NCBI GenBank assembly: GCA_903772945.1
Contig: CAICTM010000031.1
Coordinates: forward strand, 105,779-169,778
Direction of reading: 5' to 3'
Length of the DNA: 64,000 bases
DNA from: Seminavis robusta
Taxonomy: Eukaryota > Bacillariophyta > Bacillariophyceae > Naviculales > Naviculaceae
Of this stretch, positions 1 to 8,513 are shown piece after piece. The position numbers and the translations under genes were made by a program. Below the pieces are notes generated by a model, which was given only the letters and a program-made list of their open reading frames with translations, ran no database searches and had not been told where the DNA came from. Each line of letters starts with the position of its first letter. Position 1 is the stretch's first letter.

Positions 1-2141
1 CGCCAAATCAGGAGGGCTTTCTCCCGTGCCAAGATGTTTTTGACACGTTTCCAGAGAGCCTCAGGTAGCTCTGCATGCAAGTCGGCTGCCTTCTGCTTGC
101 CAATTCGTTCCCAGGTTTTGCGCTGGGTGAAATAGAGGCGCTGCAACAAGGTACGCATCCGATTCTGGAGGGCAAAGAACCAAGGGCGTGCCCACACCAC
201 ATAGCGTGTGTGGTTTTCCAAGACGCCTAGGAGCTCAGCACCCTCGAGCAATGAGAACCGATCCTTCTGGAGCCAATCCTCGAGGCGGGAAATGAGCTCA
301 GTTTTCTTGTGCTCCAACATGGAGATAGACAATCGCCGGGTGTCCCAATGGCGGCCAACAATCTGGCGCAAATGGCCATGGAGGGGATCCAACTTCTCCA
401 AACTCAATGGGTTGCTGATGTCAGGAGAGGGCTCACCGAGAATCTTGTAAAGGCTAACGACGCTGCATGCAATCGTTCGCTCCATAGTAGCCCTCACATC
501 AGCTTTAGCACAATCATCAACATGATGAAGGAAAGGTGGCGGGAGACGATTACCATCGCTGTCATGGATGCCTTGATGCTGACTATCGCGGGTGGCTTTA
601 GAAAAGCTGGCAATTTCAGCCTCCGTCGGTTCTGGGGTGAACTGGATCGTTGGTAAATATTGGCGCGCCATTTCAACCACATTGGGCTCATTGAGCCACA
701 GCCATCGAGCAAGCCAGGCACGAGCAAGGGCAATCCGGTCCCAGTTGGAAGGAGTTGTATTGTCTCCGAAAGTGCCACCGGTATTGAACACGCCGAAACC
801 ACACTGGACACTCGTATGCATGGCAACCAAATTGGGATGATATTTCAACCAACGGAAGGCACCACTGACGTCATCGTCGCCAAGGTAAATTTCCTCAAAC
901 TCGGCGTCAATCCGCGCATTCCACAGCCATTTCATAAACTCTTGTTCGATAGCCACACAGACAACTGGGTTTTCGTACGAAGAGTCCGTCCAGTCGTTGA
1001 TAGAAACGGAAGAATGGGTGGGACGGAAAGAACTGTCAAAGATCACTCTCGGTTTCTTGTACTTGTTGTCCAGGTCCACCATGCCTTGGGGGGTAACGTG
1101 ACAGTTCAAGACGAAGGGAATGACACGCTTATCGAAAGGTAAGACGTAACCCTTTTTGACATCCTTCACCAGAGTCTTGTAAGACTTCTCGGGTGCAGTT
1201 TCGCAGCTCTTGTGATTCCCGTACTGGAAAAACTGCTGGAAGTTTTCCTCCGTGGAATCGGCATTGCAGTGCCGTGGAATGCCCTGGATAAAGATTCGCT
1301 CACAGTCTTCGTAGATGTCATCGGGGATCTTCCCTTTCAGGTAGCGAAGCATCTCTGGAACATTGCGATGAGCATTCACATGCGGACCTCCCACCCAACG
1401 GACAAGAGCAGCAGCGTCACCATCGAAGAACAGCAGAGCAGCGGTGGCCATTCGGACGCGATGGGGGTCCACTTCTGTCATGTTCTCCCAGTCGGAAGGA
1501 TAACCCCGAAGGTCGTTGAAATCCACGTCACCGAATTCATCCATCAGTTCGAGGAAAAGTTTGACATCGTCATCCGTGGCTGCCATCGTTTCCCACTTCT
1601 CTCGCGTCATAAAACCCGATTTCCACAGTGGGAGCAAGACATGGCGCCGAGTTGGAACGGTACGAAACGACTGATTGATATTCTCCTTACCGTTAGGTTC
1701 GTCGACCATAGCCTGAACCCGTGCACTGCACTTGGTGGCAGCGAAGTGATTAAGCTCCTTCTTCCGGTAGAACTGCGTGAGAGTAGGATGCCGTGGACTT
1801 GGATGCCGACGAGGATCCTTATCCGAAGGCTTGCGAGGCTTTGGGAAAGCTCGTTCATCAGGAAGATCAATGCCGTCTACACCATCAGGACCATCTCCAA
1901 GCTCGTCCACGGTCATGGGCACCGGAGGTGACTTGGGAGTCTCAGGAATCGTTGGTAAAGCGCCAGTGAACTTGTCGAGACGCTGGAACAGTGGCACAGA
2001 ATGAACCTGGGGCGGGGCGCAGCCAAGTCGAGCTGCTAGAGGAGGGAGCAATTCCGGTTTCCTACGAAAACTAGAAGGAATGGTAATCAAATCTGAAAAG
2101 CGTAGATTAGTAAATGGGTTATTCAGACGAAGACAGGGCAT
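1..2141 (-). CDS. Retroelement ORF3: reverse transcriptase, DIRS-like, 3' end cut by window edge
   Basis: This frame is open from the ATG at 2141 to base 1 with no stop, about 713 codons, so the protein is incomplete. It copies element RNA into DNA. RT landmarks in my translation are a KPRVIFDSS block, motif A DVSGAF (Asp about 424), a GTFGDNTTPSNW block like motif B, and the catalytic HHVDD (Asp 542-543). After the palm comes a block resembling the connection/RNase H region of DIRS-type elements: GRHWDTRRLSISMLEHKK, then a leucine-rich stretch with HTRYVVWARPWFFAL. The first 300 residues are unrecognised. It follows ORF2 in the +1 frame, with its first ATG 10 nt past the ORF2 stop, so it is probably made from the same RNA by frameshift or reinitiation. 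RT identity is firm. DIRS affiliation is inference, because any recombinase or integrase lies outside the window. Confidence 0.85.
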   Translation of the reverse strand, partial: MPCLRLNNPFTNLRFSDLITIPSSFRRKPELLPPLAARLGCAPPQVHSVPLFQRLDKFTGALPTIPETPKSPPVPMTVDELGDGPDGVDGIDLPDERAFPKPRKPSDKDPRRHPSPRHPTLTQFYRKKELNHFAATKCSARVQAMVDEPNGKENINQSFRTVPTRRHVLLPLWKSGFMTREKWETMAATDDDVKLFLELMDEFGDVDFNDLRGYPSDWENMTEVDPHRVRMATAALLFFDGDAAALVRWVGGPHVNAHRNVPEMLRYLKGKIPDDIYEDCERIFIQGIPRHCNADSTEENFQQFFQYGNHKSCETAPEKSYKTLVKDVKKGYVLPFDKRVIPFVLNCHVTPQGMVDLDNKYKKPRVIFDSSFRPTHSSVSINDWTDSSYENPVVCVAIEQEFMKWLWNARIDAEFEEIYLGDDDVSGAFRWLKYHPNLVAMHTSVQCGFGVFNTGGTFGDNTTPSNWDRIALARAWLARWLWLNEPNVVEMARQYLPTIQFTPEPTEAEIASFSKATRDSQHQGIHDSDGNRLPPPFLHHVDDCAKADVRATMERTIACSVVSLYKILGEPSPDISNPLSLEKLDPLHGHLRQIVGRHWDTRRLSISMLEHKKTELISRLEDWLQKDRFSLLEGAELLGVLENHTRYVVWARPWFFALQNRMRTLLQRLYFTQRKTWERIGKQKAADLHAELPEALWKRVKNILAREKALLIW

Positions 2142-2151
2142 GGCAAGAGCC

Positions 2152-2649
2152 TCAGCGCATACCAAGTGGACCCTGATTCGGAGCAAAGGAGATAGTCGAT
2201 TTGAATTTACCGACGCAATCAGTGAAAGCCTTCTTGCTCTGGGGGGAGAAGTCCCGCCAACTGCCAAAGTGGATCATATGACACTTGGGATTTTCACAGG
2301 AGAACCCCCGGAAGTAGAAACTGGGACAAGCCATCTCTAATCGCTTCGTAGTTGGGTCCTCGATGGCAGGCAACGACATGGGGAATTTGGGGAGACCACC
2401 TTTGTACTGGAGCAGCCCGAGTCCAGTCTTGCCACGGTTAGCCGATGGGGCCTTGGTAGCAGGATTGGATCGAGATGGCTGGGCGGGAGCAGGAGTGGGA
2501 TTTAACCGAACTCGCTTGAAAGGCTCGGGCATACCAAGCTGAGAGCGGAAGGACTGAGAACCATGAGATTCGTCCAAACGCCGCTTGGGCTGAAACTCAG
2601 CGGGCTTGCGGATACCCATCAGATCAAAGGGGGCCTCCAAGACCGTCAT
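2152..2649 (-). CDS. Retroelement ORF2: small protein with one CCCH zinc finger
   Basis: A 165-codon ORF between the Gag-like ORF1 and the RT ORF. The N-terminal 85 residues are basic and rich in Pro/Ser/Ala. Near residues 108-125 is a CCCH finger (CPSFYFRGFSCENPKCHMIH, spacing C-x9-C-x4-C-x3-H), a pattern used for binding RNA or single-stranded nucleic acid. By position and content it resembles a nucleocapsid moved to its own frame. Its ATG overlaps the ORF1 stop as ATGA (2646-2649). Its end overlaps the open RT frame, so it may be made as a separate protein or as a frameshift extension of ORF1. The nucleocapsid role is inference. Confidence 0.7.
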   Translation of the reverse strand: MTVLEAPFDLMGIRKPAEFQPKRRLDESHGSQSFRSQLGMPEPFKRVRLNPTPAPAQPSRSNPATKAPSANRGKTGLGLLQYKGGLPKFPMSLPAIEDPTTKRLEMACPSFYFRGFSCENPKCHMIHFGSWRDFSPQSKKAFTDCVGKFKSTISFAPNQGPLGMR

Positions 2650-4535
2650 CTGATCCGTTGGAGGTGCAGGGGCATTCTGGAAGGCCCCGCCATCTTCTCT
2701 GCCGCATTCAAAGCATCGATAACCCCTTCGAAAATGTGTGGGGAGAAATTGCTGTTGCCGGCCTGAACCGTGCGAATCACCGTGGTGTTGTTTGCCACTT
2801 TCACCAGGTTAGAAAGGATCTTCTGAACCTCCAATAGGAGATGCACCACTGGCTGAGGGAACCCTGCAAAGCTATCATTGCACTCACGGGCACCATCACT
2901 CTCCAGCAAGGAGTCCATCTGGAGGAGGCACTTGCCGAGCAACGTCTTGTCAAAGTTCTGGACGATACCGCTGGCAAGGCAACGAAGGTTGCGAATAGCA
3001 ACCAGCACATCATTCAAGAGAAGACAACGACCTTTACAGAACAAAATCCCATCACCTAAGGCCGAAATGTCCTTGTCAAACGAGTCTGCCACAACAACGG
3101 AGGAAGAGGAAGCCAAGGACGTCTGCTCGTCTTTGACCAACTCAAACTCAGGAGCCTGTTGGTTGGGACGGAGAAACGTGACCAACGAAAGCTGTTTCTT
3201 GGCTGCACTGCCGCCCTTGACCAAAGAGAGACTGAGCCAGTTGAAGCCACGGAGAGCCTTCGTAAAACCGGAGTTGATCACCTGGGAACTCCAAAATACA
3301 CTTCGGTCGCGGTAGTTCACGCTCTGGCGAGACTCTGTAATGAGAGACTCGACCCACGAACTCACGGCTTGCTGGGCAGGGGAAGGCTGTGTGGGAACCA
3401 GAACTGCCTTGAAGTCAGGCTTGAGTACGGCTGGGGTAAAGACACCATCATCGTAATGACCGAAGAAGATCTGGTAACAGGTTTTGGTCCGGAGCATCTG
3501 GGTAGCATGCTGCCGTTCCGATCCGGATCTGGTGCTGGTGTTGGCTCTGATCATGGACTCGGTCATGGTAGTGCCAAATTCCCTGAACATATCGGGGAGA
3601 TCCGATGGCATTCCACCGGGAGCACCAGGGGCTGGACCAGGCGGAGTCACAGGGACTGGGGCCTCCACCGTCGCACCAAGCTCTTTCCAGAGAGCATTCG
3701 AACTGAACTGGATAGTGGCCTTGACTAGGGCCGAATCGAGGTCGTTGAAAGTCATCTGGATGGCCGAAGCCTGAATGGACCTAGGGTCCACGAGTGTGTG
3801 CTTGTCAGTCCACGAGGTGATGTCAACGGAATCCATCTGGAAGAGAGTTCCAGCGCCTGTGACAGAACGACTGTCACAACGCTTTGCCAAGTATTGCTGG
3901 GCACGGAACCATTCTTGGGCGTAAGGCCAGTTCGACACCGTTGCCGGATCGGAATCGATGGTGGCAGCAAAGTCGAACTGAACTCCCCTCGGGAGTGGTA
4001 AGATCAATGGCAGGAGGACCAGCCACGGCTGGGTTTTTGCATCGGCAGTGGCACCCTCGAACTGGAGGGCTTCCATGCCAACCACGACTGGAGTCTCCTC
4101 AGTACTGGCAGAAGCAGCCAGCTCCGAGGCCGGATTGGCTTCAAAGTGGACCAGTTTCAAGTCGTCAACGACCTGCTTGGAGGCCAAAGAGGTGACGAAA
4201 CCAGTGAATGCATCATGGGGAACACGAACAGGAATACTCTCACCGATGGTGTCACTGATGCTGGCAATGACAGAGACGACATTGTCCTTCTCTGCCAAAG
4301 TCGGTGCAGTCAAGGGCTGGACCTTGCCGTCGATGATACACACCGATTGGAGAGAAAACGACTGGTTGAGCCGTGCCGCATCCAGGCTTTGACCGCTGAA
4401 TCCCATGGGATCAAACAGGTCCTGGAGCTTGGTGGTAACAAACTGGCTGGTGGCTTCATCAGTCAACTCCAAGATAGCCTTGGAGACGGACTTGATCTCG
4501 TGGGCTTTGCCACGAACGAGAAGGTCAGCAGACAT
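2646..4535 (-). CDS. Retroelement ORF1: Gag-like protein, unknown fold
   Basis: A 629-codon ORF starting at the ATG at 4535. It has no signal peptide, membrane segment or catalytic motif I recognise. Residues 290-315 are a Pro/Gly/Ala linker, the region after it is Ser/Thr-rich, and the rest is mixed helical. It is the first of three closely packed ORFs ahead of a reverse transcriptase, so a structural Gag-like role is the simplest reading, though this rests on context alone. Its stop overlaps the ORF2 start by four bases (ATGA). The long ORF has no internal stop, which suggests a recent insertion. Confidence 0.7.
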   Translation of the reverse strand: MSADLLVRGKAHEIKSVSKAILELTDEATSQFVTTKLQDLFDPMGFSGQSLDAARLNQSFSLQSVCIIDGKVQPLTAPTLAEKDNVVSVIASISDTIGESIPVRVPHDAFTGFVTSLASKQVVDDLKLVHFEANPASELAASASTEETPVVVGMEALQFEGATADAKTQPWLVLLPLILPLPRGVQFDFAATIDSDPATVSNWPYAQEWFRAQQYLAKRCDSRSVTGAGTLFQMDSVDITSWTDKHTLVDPRSIQASAIQMTFNDLDSALVKATIQFSSNALWKELGATVEAPVPVTPPGPAPGAPGGMPSDLPDMFREFGTTMTESMIRANTSTRSGSERQHATQMLRTKTCYQIFFGHYDDGVFTPAVLKPDFKAVLVPTQPSPAQQAVSSWVESLITESRQSVNYRDRSVFWSSQVINSGFTKALRGFNWLSLSLVKGGSAAKKQLSLVTFLRPNQQAPEFELVKDEQTSLASSSSVVVADSFDKDISALGDGILFCKGRCLLLNDVLVAIRNLRCLASGIVQNFDKTLLGKCLLQMDSLLESDGARECNDSFAGFPQPVVHLLLEVQKILSNLVKVANNTTVIRTVQAGNSNFSPHIFEGVIDALNAAEKMAGPSRMPLHLQRIR

Positions 4536-5179
4536 GGCTGGGGATGGTGCTGGAAAGGAGTGTTGAAGTGTCGTCGGTGGGACAATTCAATGACTCAATG
4601 AACTGTCGGCAACAATGCTTTGGGGAGCGGCAACAACTGTCAGGAACTGGATAAAGGGAGGACCAACAGCAAAAGCACCAGGCAAACAGAACTGGGGCTG
4701 GACAAAGCAAGGACTCACAGCAACAGGAAAGTAACTGGAAGGGAGGCAACAACTGGGAGGCAGGCAACTGGGAGGCAACAAGAGGCAGGATGCAGTGGTC
4801 CAAATCAAGGAAGGCTTGTTTGGAAGCTTTCAGGATTGGGATTATGACCTCATAGTGCTGCACTGCAGAGCCTGGAAGGGGAGGAACCAGGGCCACCACC
4901 ACAGAAGCTCAGGCTGGTACTGTTGCTGTAGGATTGCACAGGGCTTGAACCCAATCCAAGCATCCAAAAGGCTACCAGCCAGGTAGCCTTTGAACTGGGG
5001 ATCCATTGCAATGAGTCAACCTCAATCTCTGACACAGGTGCCTGGTCAGGTACCATGCTGTTCGGATATCAATGCAATGTGTGTAGTGGCTGTGTAGTGT
5101 GTGGTGGAGAACAGTGCAAGCAACTGGTCGTCACCACCACCTGGACCCAAGTCTCGTTGCGCAACAAGTCATCGGTGGT

Positions 5180-5490
5180 TGGAAGACTTAAGGGTCGGAG
5201 CAAAGACATAAGGGGCAGGGTCAAAGACTTAGAGGCCCCATGTCCTTTTCAAGCATCGTCTTTGCGCAAGGACTTTTCATGCATCGACTTAAAATTTCGA
5301 AAGCACGGATGAAAACACGTCACGTCGATGACGTCATCACCGAATGACGTCAGTCGGAATCTGGATTTTTAAAGCGGGGGTGACGGTCAAAGACATAGGG
5401 GACCACCAATCTTGCCAGGAGCACGAGACTTAGGCGGCCGTCCGGGGAAGACTTAAGGCCGATCAGTCGGAGGCTTAAGGGCCAATCTGT
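5180..5490. repeat. Degenerate GACTTAAGG interspersed repeat
   Basis: At least seven variants of a GA(C/G)(T/A)TA(A/G)GG core occur irregularly: near 5186, 5205, 5226, 5390, 5427, 5448 and 5472, most followed by a G/C-rich few bases. The spacing is uneven, so this is not a clean tandem array. Confidence 0.5.
5317..5350. promoter_or_regulatory. Cluster of CRE-like ACGT elements
   Basis: Four ACGT cores lie within 34 bp, at 5317, 5322, 5331 and 5347. The last two are full palindromic TGACGTCA sites, the binding sequence of CREB/ATF-type bZIP factors. TGACGT elements are known to mediate CO2/cAMP responses in the diatom Phaeodactylum. The cluster is about 0.8 kb upstream of retroelement ORF1 and could act in its promoter; that link is inference. 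Confidence 0.45.
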
Positions 5491-5567
5491 TGTTGTTGAT
5501 GAAAATCGCGAAAATCGCAAAGATCGACCATGGCCCTGGAGTCGGGACGCACGGCGACAACGGAGCA

Positions 5568-5662
5568 AAGCACCAGTTGGTGTCGCTCAAGAAGGGAGTG
5601 AAGCACCAGTTGGTGTCGCTCAAGAGGGGTGGAGTCGAAGCACCAGTTGGTGTCGCTCAAGA
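5568..5662. repeat. Three perfect copies of a 25-bp repeat with a palindromic core
   Basis: Copies lie at 5568-5592, 5601-5625 and 5638-5662, separated by 8 and 12 unrelated bases. A decayed fourth copy starts near 5683. Each contains CACCAGTTGGTG, whose 5-bp arms pair around GT. No gene overlaps it. Confidence 0.8.
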
Positions 5663-6353
5663 TGCCAGTTGGCGGAGCTAGAGAAGCACCATTTGGTGAC
5701 GACTCATCATGGCAGAGGGGCTAGAGAAACACCAGGCGGTGGACTCATCATGGCGGTGTGGCTAGCCGAAGCATCATGGCCGGAGGATCGACGGATCGAT
5801 CAGTCGATCGGTCATCGTGAAAAGCACACGAAAAGACCGAAAATGATCGATCGATCAATCAATCAATCCAAAGAACAAGGCTCCTGCTACAGGACCAATG
5901 CCCGATAGCAGTAGCAGTGGTAACAGTAGTAGCCATAGCTAGTAGCTGTGACTAGTCATCGCGGTAGCGCCATAAACAGAAAGAAAAGGACGCCATTGTC
6001 CTCTTCGATTGGTGGCTGCTAGCAATGTGGCTTGGATTGGCTCCTACCGACTGATCAGTTCCCTTGAAAACCCTAACTCTATCTACGGTGACGTACCAGT
6101 CCAGGCAGGAGCAAGTGTGCTTCCACATTGCTCTGCTTAGAGTCATGGCGATAGAAATTATAGTGGGTTGCTTCATTGAAATAGTATGACAATGAGCACC
6201 CTTCTAAAATTGACATCCAACAAGTTTGTATCGTACTTGATTTGTTGTTGACTCCTACTTACGCTTAAGTAGCAGCGAAAATTTTAACACATGGTCGCTG
6301 AACGTTTTTGACCGTTTTTTGATGACGTGGCGAGTTTTAGGGTTAAATGTTAA

Positions 6354-6409
6354 CGGCCGGTCTGTTTTTTAAACCGGTCTGACCGGCGGTTATAAATACA
6401 GACCGGCCG
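6354..6409. repeat. 12-bp perfect inverted repeat enclosing a TATA-like box
   Basis: CGGCCGGTCTGT at 6354-6365 is matched by its reverse complement at 6398-6409. The loop holds a weaker AACCGG/CCGGCGGTT pair and TATAAATA at 6391-6398. It could be a promoter element, a cruciform or the end of a small element. No plus-strand gene starts just downstream. Confidence 0.6.
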
Positions 6410-6579
6410 GTTTGTTCCAGCTAGTTTCATTTTCCTTTACCAAGTTTTTCAAAACCTGAATTAAACCCCCTTTTGGACGGTCCTGTTCATGTTTGGTCGG
6501 TAATAAGGGAGCACAAGACGCGCTTCCTTGAGTCAAACGAACAACCAGAGCGCACTAGACAAAACTCTGTGACACTTAC

Positions 6580-7020
6580 TTTGTATCTTTCAAGAATGGC
6601 ATCCACATCTTTCAGCTTCTCCGGGTTGTTCTTCTCGTAGTGCTCGACAAGCACACGTTTGCAGAAGTCGAAGTCGCCATCGGCCTCGGCTGAACCGCAA
6701 GAAGCGAATCGAGGACGAGGAGCCTCGCAAGACATGCATTGCCTGGCATCTTGACGGTTGTGCACGTTGCACACTTGACATTCCCAGCCCCCATTTGATG
6801 GACTCACAGCTGTCGGGGCAGCTTTGGTTCCTGGTGCGTTTGGATGGGAGAGCACCGAGTTCGAGGCGGATCGCGGAGCAGCGTCTCCGGCGTTGGCGCC
6901 AAAAACGAATATTGCCTTTTTCTGAGGTTGCGCCGGTTCAAAGTTGAAGGTGCCCGTAGACTTCGCCGCATTGCTTCCGCCAACCTTGGGAGCAGTGGAA
7001 ACGACCTCGGGACAGCCCAA
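6580..7020 (-). pseudogene. Fragment of a RanBP2-type zinc-finger (nucleoporin-like) gene
   Basis: The frame encodes a RanBP2-type finger (WECQVCNVHNRQDARQCMSC: W-x-C-x2-C-x10-C-x2-C), preceded by a low-complexity region with FNFEP and VFGAN. A C-terminal motif DFCKRVLVEHYEKNNPEKLKD..ILERYK follows. Such fingers bind Ran-GDP, ubiquitin or RNA. A good donor (AAA|GTAAGT) follows ILERYK at 6579, so any 3' exon lies below it. The 5' end is unresolved: an in-frame TGA precedes codon TTG 7020, no ATG is available, and the neighbouring gene ends at 7227, leaving about 200 bp. It is either a multi-exon gene with a tiny first exon or, more likely, a truncated copy. Confidence 0.5.
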
Positions 7021-7226
7021 TCATAGTACATGTACTGTATAAAGCCGACCCAAGAAACGAAGTCTACTGGTAGCCAGAGATAGTATGTAAGATGACAGAC
7101 GATGGCACCCAATGTCGCCTTCACTAGCTAGCCAGAGGCTTCGAATAGCTACATTTAGTTAGTGAATACGCCATCCTTCTTCTCTCAAAATTAAATAGCT
7201 GGCTAGAGTTATCAGTTTTGGTTAGT

Positions 7227-8513
7227 CTAGTTGAACCCCTTGAAGACGAGCAAGTCCTTGTTCTGTTCCAAAAAGTTTCCCCAGCGCCTCCACTGTCCAT
7301 GAGGCACATATGCCAGTGGGGAAAATCCACGCTTGTCCTTGACCCGCAATAGATCAGGACACTCCGCAAGCAAGAGGGAAACAATGTCAAAGTCAGGGCT
7401 CTGGGTCCAACAAGCATCATGCAATGGCGTTCGTCCCGAGTCACAGCACACCCGAATGTCGACCTGTGACATGAGGAACTCCACCACCTCGACAGACGAC
7501 TGACGACATGCCATGTGGACGATGGATTCACCAAACTTGTTGCAACATTGCAACATTCTGCCTTGTTTCTGAAGCGCCATCAAGGCAGGCACATCCTTGC
7601 CGCGAACGGCAGTGACAATGTCTTGTTGGAACGCTTCAATGTGTTGAGGCTGAATCGGAAGGAAAAAGTTTGGAATCTCATCGTAGGAACTGTACCCCAC
7701 CGTCTTTCCTTGCGCTTGGAGCAGTTCCTTAAGGACATCATCCGGTTTGGTCACGTCCGTACAGGGGCATTGTGCCCCATGCTGTTGGTGATAGTGAGCA
7801 ATCTCTGGATTCATCTTGGGCATGGAGACAGAACGTGGTCCCAGGATGGCACTCTTTGCCACTGCCAAGTTTTCCGAAGACTGAGGCGCCGAAATGGACC
7901 CCGAACGACCCCCAGTGGCAACCATTCCCAATCTTGGGTTGTGAGAAGTCTGAGCCGACATGGAGTTTTGCTGCTGCTGAAGTTGCTGAGGCTTGCGAGC
8001 TCCTGTAGCAACCGCCAGGGCAGTGATTTGATCCACGGACATGGGTCGGAGCAACTGGCCACGACTGGCACCTGCCACGGGCGCGTACATCTCGTAGGCG
8101 TTGTCATCCTCGTCATCGTCTGATTCGGACCAAGACGAATACGAGTGATCATCCATGTCACAAGATGATGCCGTGGACATGGAGTCATCATCATCATGGC
8201 CACCAAAGTGATGATGATTGTGAGCCATCATCTGAGGATGTTGCTGATGATGATGATGAAACTGCTGCAAATTCTGCGATGACAAATGCAGTTGTCGTGA
8301 TGCCGCAATGGCCTGAATGGCACTAAAAGCGGGATTGCTCATGCCTCGAGCCAAACCCGGTGATGGCATCAGCGGCACCATCAGAGCCGGCTTTGGCATG
8401 GCATTGACAGCGATGGAAGCGCCCATCTGTGGCACACCATGTTCATCGTTGCCTCCAACAAGGAAAGGGTTGGACATGGCTGCCATGTCGATAACGTCGT
8501 TCATTCCGGCCAT
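7227..8513 (-). CDS. Ankyrin-repeat protein with a low-complexity N-terminal half
   Basis: A 428-residue protein from the ATG at 8513. The N-terminal half is Met/Pro/Ala- then His/Gln-rich, with an acidic Asp/Ser patch around residues 115-135 and a Gln run near 180. The C-terminal third (about 300-420) contains two to three ankyrin units: GESIVHMACRQSSVEVVEFL, GRTPLHDACWTQSPDFDIVS and RGFSPLAYVPHGQW. Ankyrin repeats mediate protein binding. Proteins of this layout are numerous in diatoms and mostly uncharacterised. There is no signal peptide or membrane segment, so it is probably cytosolic or nuclear. No catalytic domain was seen. Confidence 0.8.
   Translation of the reverse strand: MAGMNDVIDMAAMSNPFLVGGNDEHGVPQMGASIAVNAMPKPALMVPLMPSPGLARGMSNPAFSAIQAIAASRQLHLSSQNLQQFHHHHQQHPQMMAHNHHHFGGHDDDDSMSTASSCDMDDHSYSSWSESDDDEDDNAYEMYAPVAGASRGQLLRPMSVDQITALAVATGARKPQQLQQQQNSMSAQTSHNPRLGMVATGGRSGSISAPQSSENLAVAKSAILGPRSVSMPKMNPEIAHYHQQHGAQCPCTDVTKPDDVLKELLQAQGKTVGYSSYDEIPNFFLPIQPQHIEAFQQDIVTAVRGKDVPALMALQKQGRMLQCCNKFGESIVHMACRQSSVEVVEFLMSQVDIRVCCDSGRTPLHDACWTQSPDFDIVSLLLAECPDLLRVKDKRGFSPLAYVPHGQWRRWGNFLEQNKDLLVFKGFN

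Larger units (their letters stand above)
4536..6486. other. 5' side of the retroelement: repeat-rich, no convincing gene
   Basis: No ORF here looks like protein coding. About 4660-4800 holds imperfect copies of ACTGGGAGGCA. From 5180 to 5490 there are degenerate GACTTAAGG units, from 5317 four ACGT cores, from 5568 a 25-bp repeat, around 5805-5870 ATCGATCGATCAATC-type runs, and at 6354-6409 an inverted repeat. An LTR or split terminal repeat of the retroelement may lie here, but no boundary could be fixed because the other end is outside the window. Confidence 0.5.

Noticed and set aside
660-1931. Plus-strand ORFs of 160 and 239 codons
   Set aside because: They lie antisense to the open RT frame, which carries clear RT motifs. 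The plus-strand translations have no motif.
4525-4902. Minus-strand 125-codon ORF upstream of retroelement ORF1
   Set aside because: Cys/Leu/Pro-biased translation of a repeat-rich leader; no motif; overlaps the ORF1 start.
5568-5662. CRISPR-like array (25-bp repeats with short spacers)
   Set aside because: Only three units, spacers of 8-12 bp, eukaryotic context, no cas genes.
6330-6345. TTTTAGGGTTAAA, telomere-like
   Set aside because: A single TTTAGGG unit, not an array.
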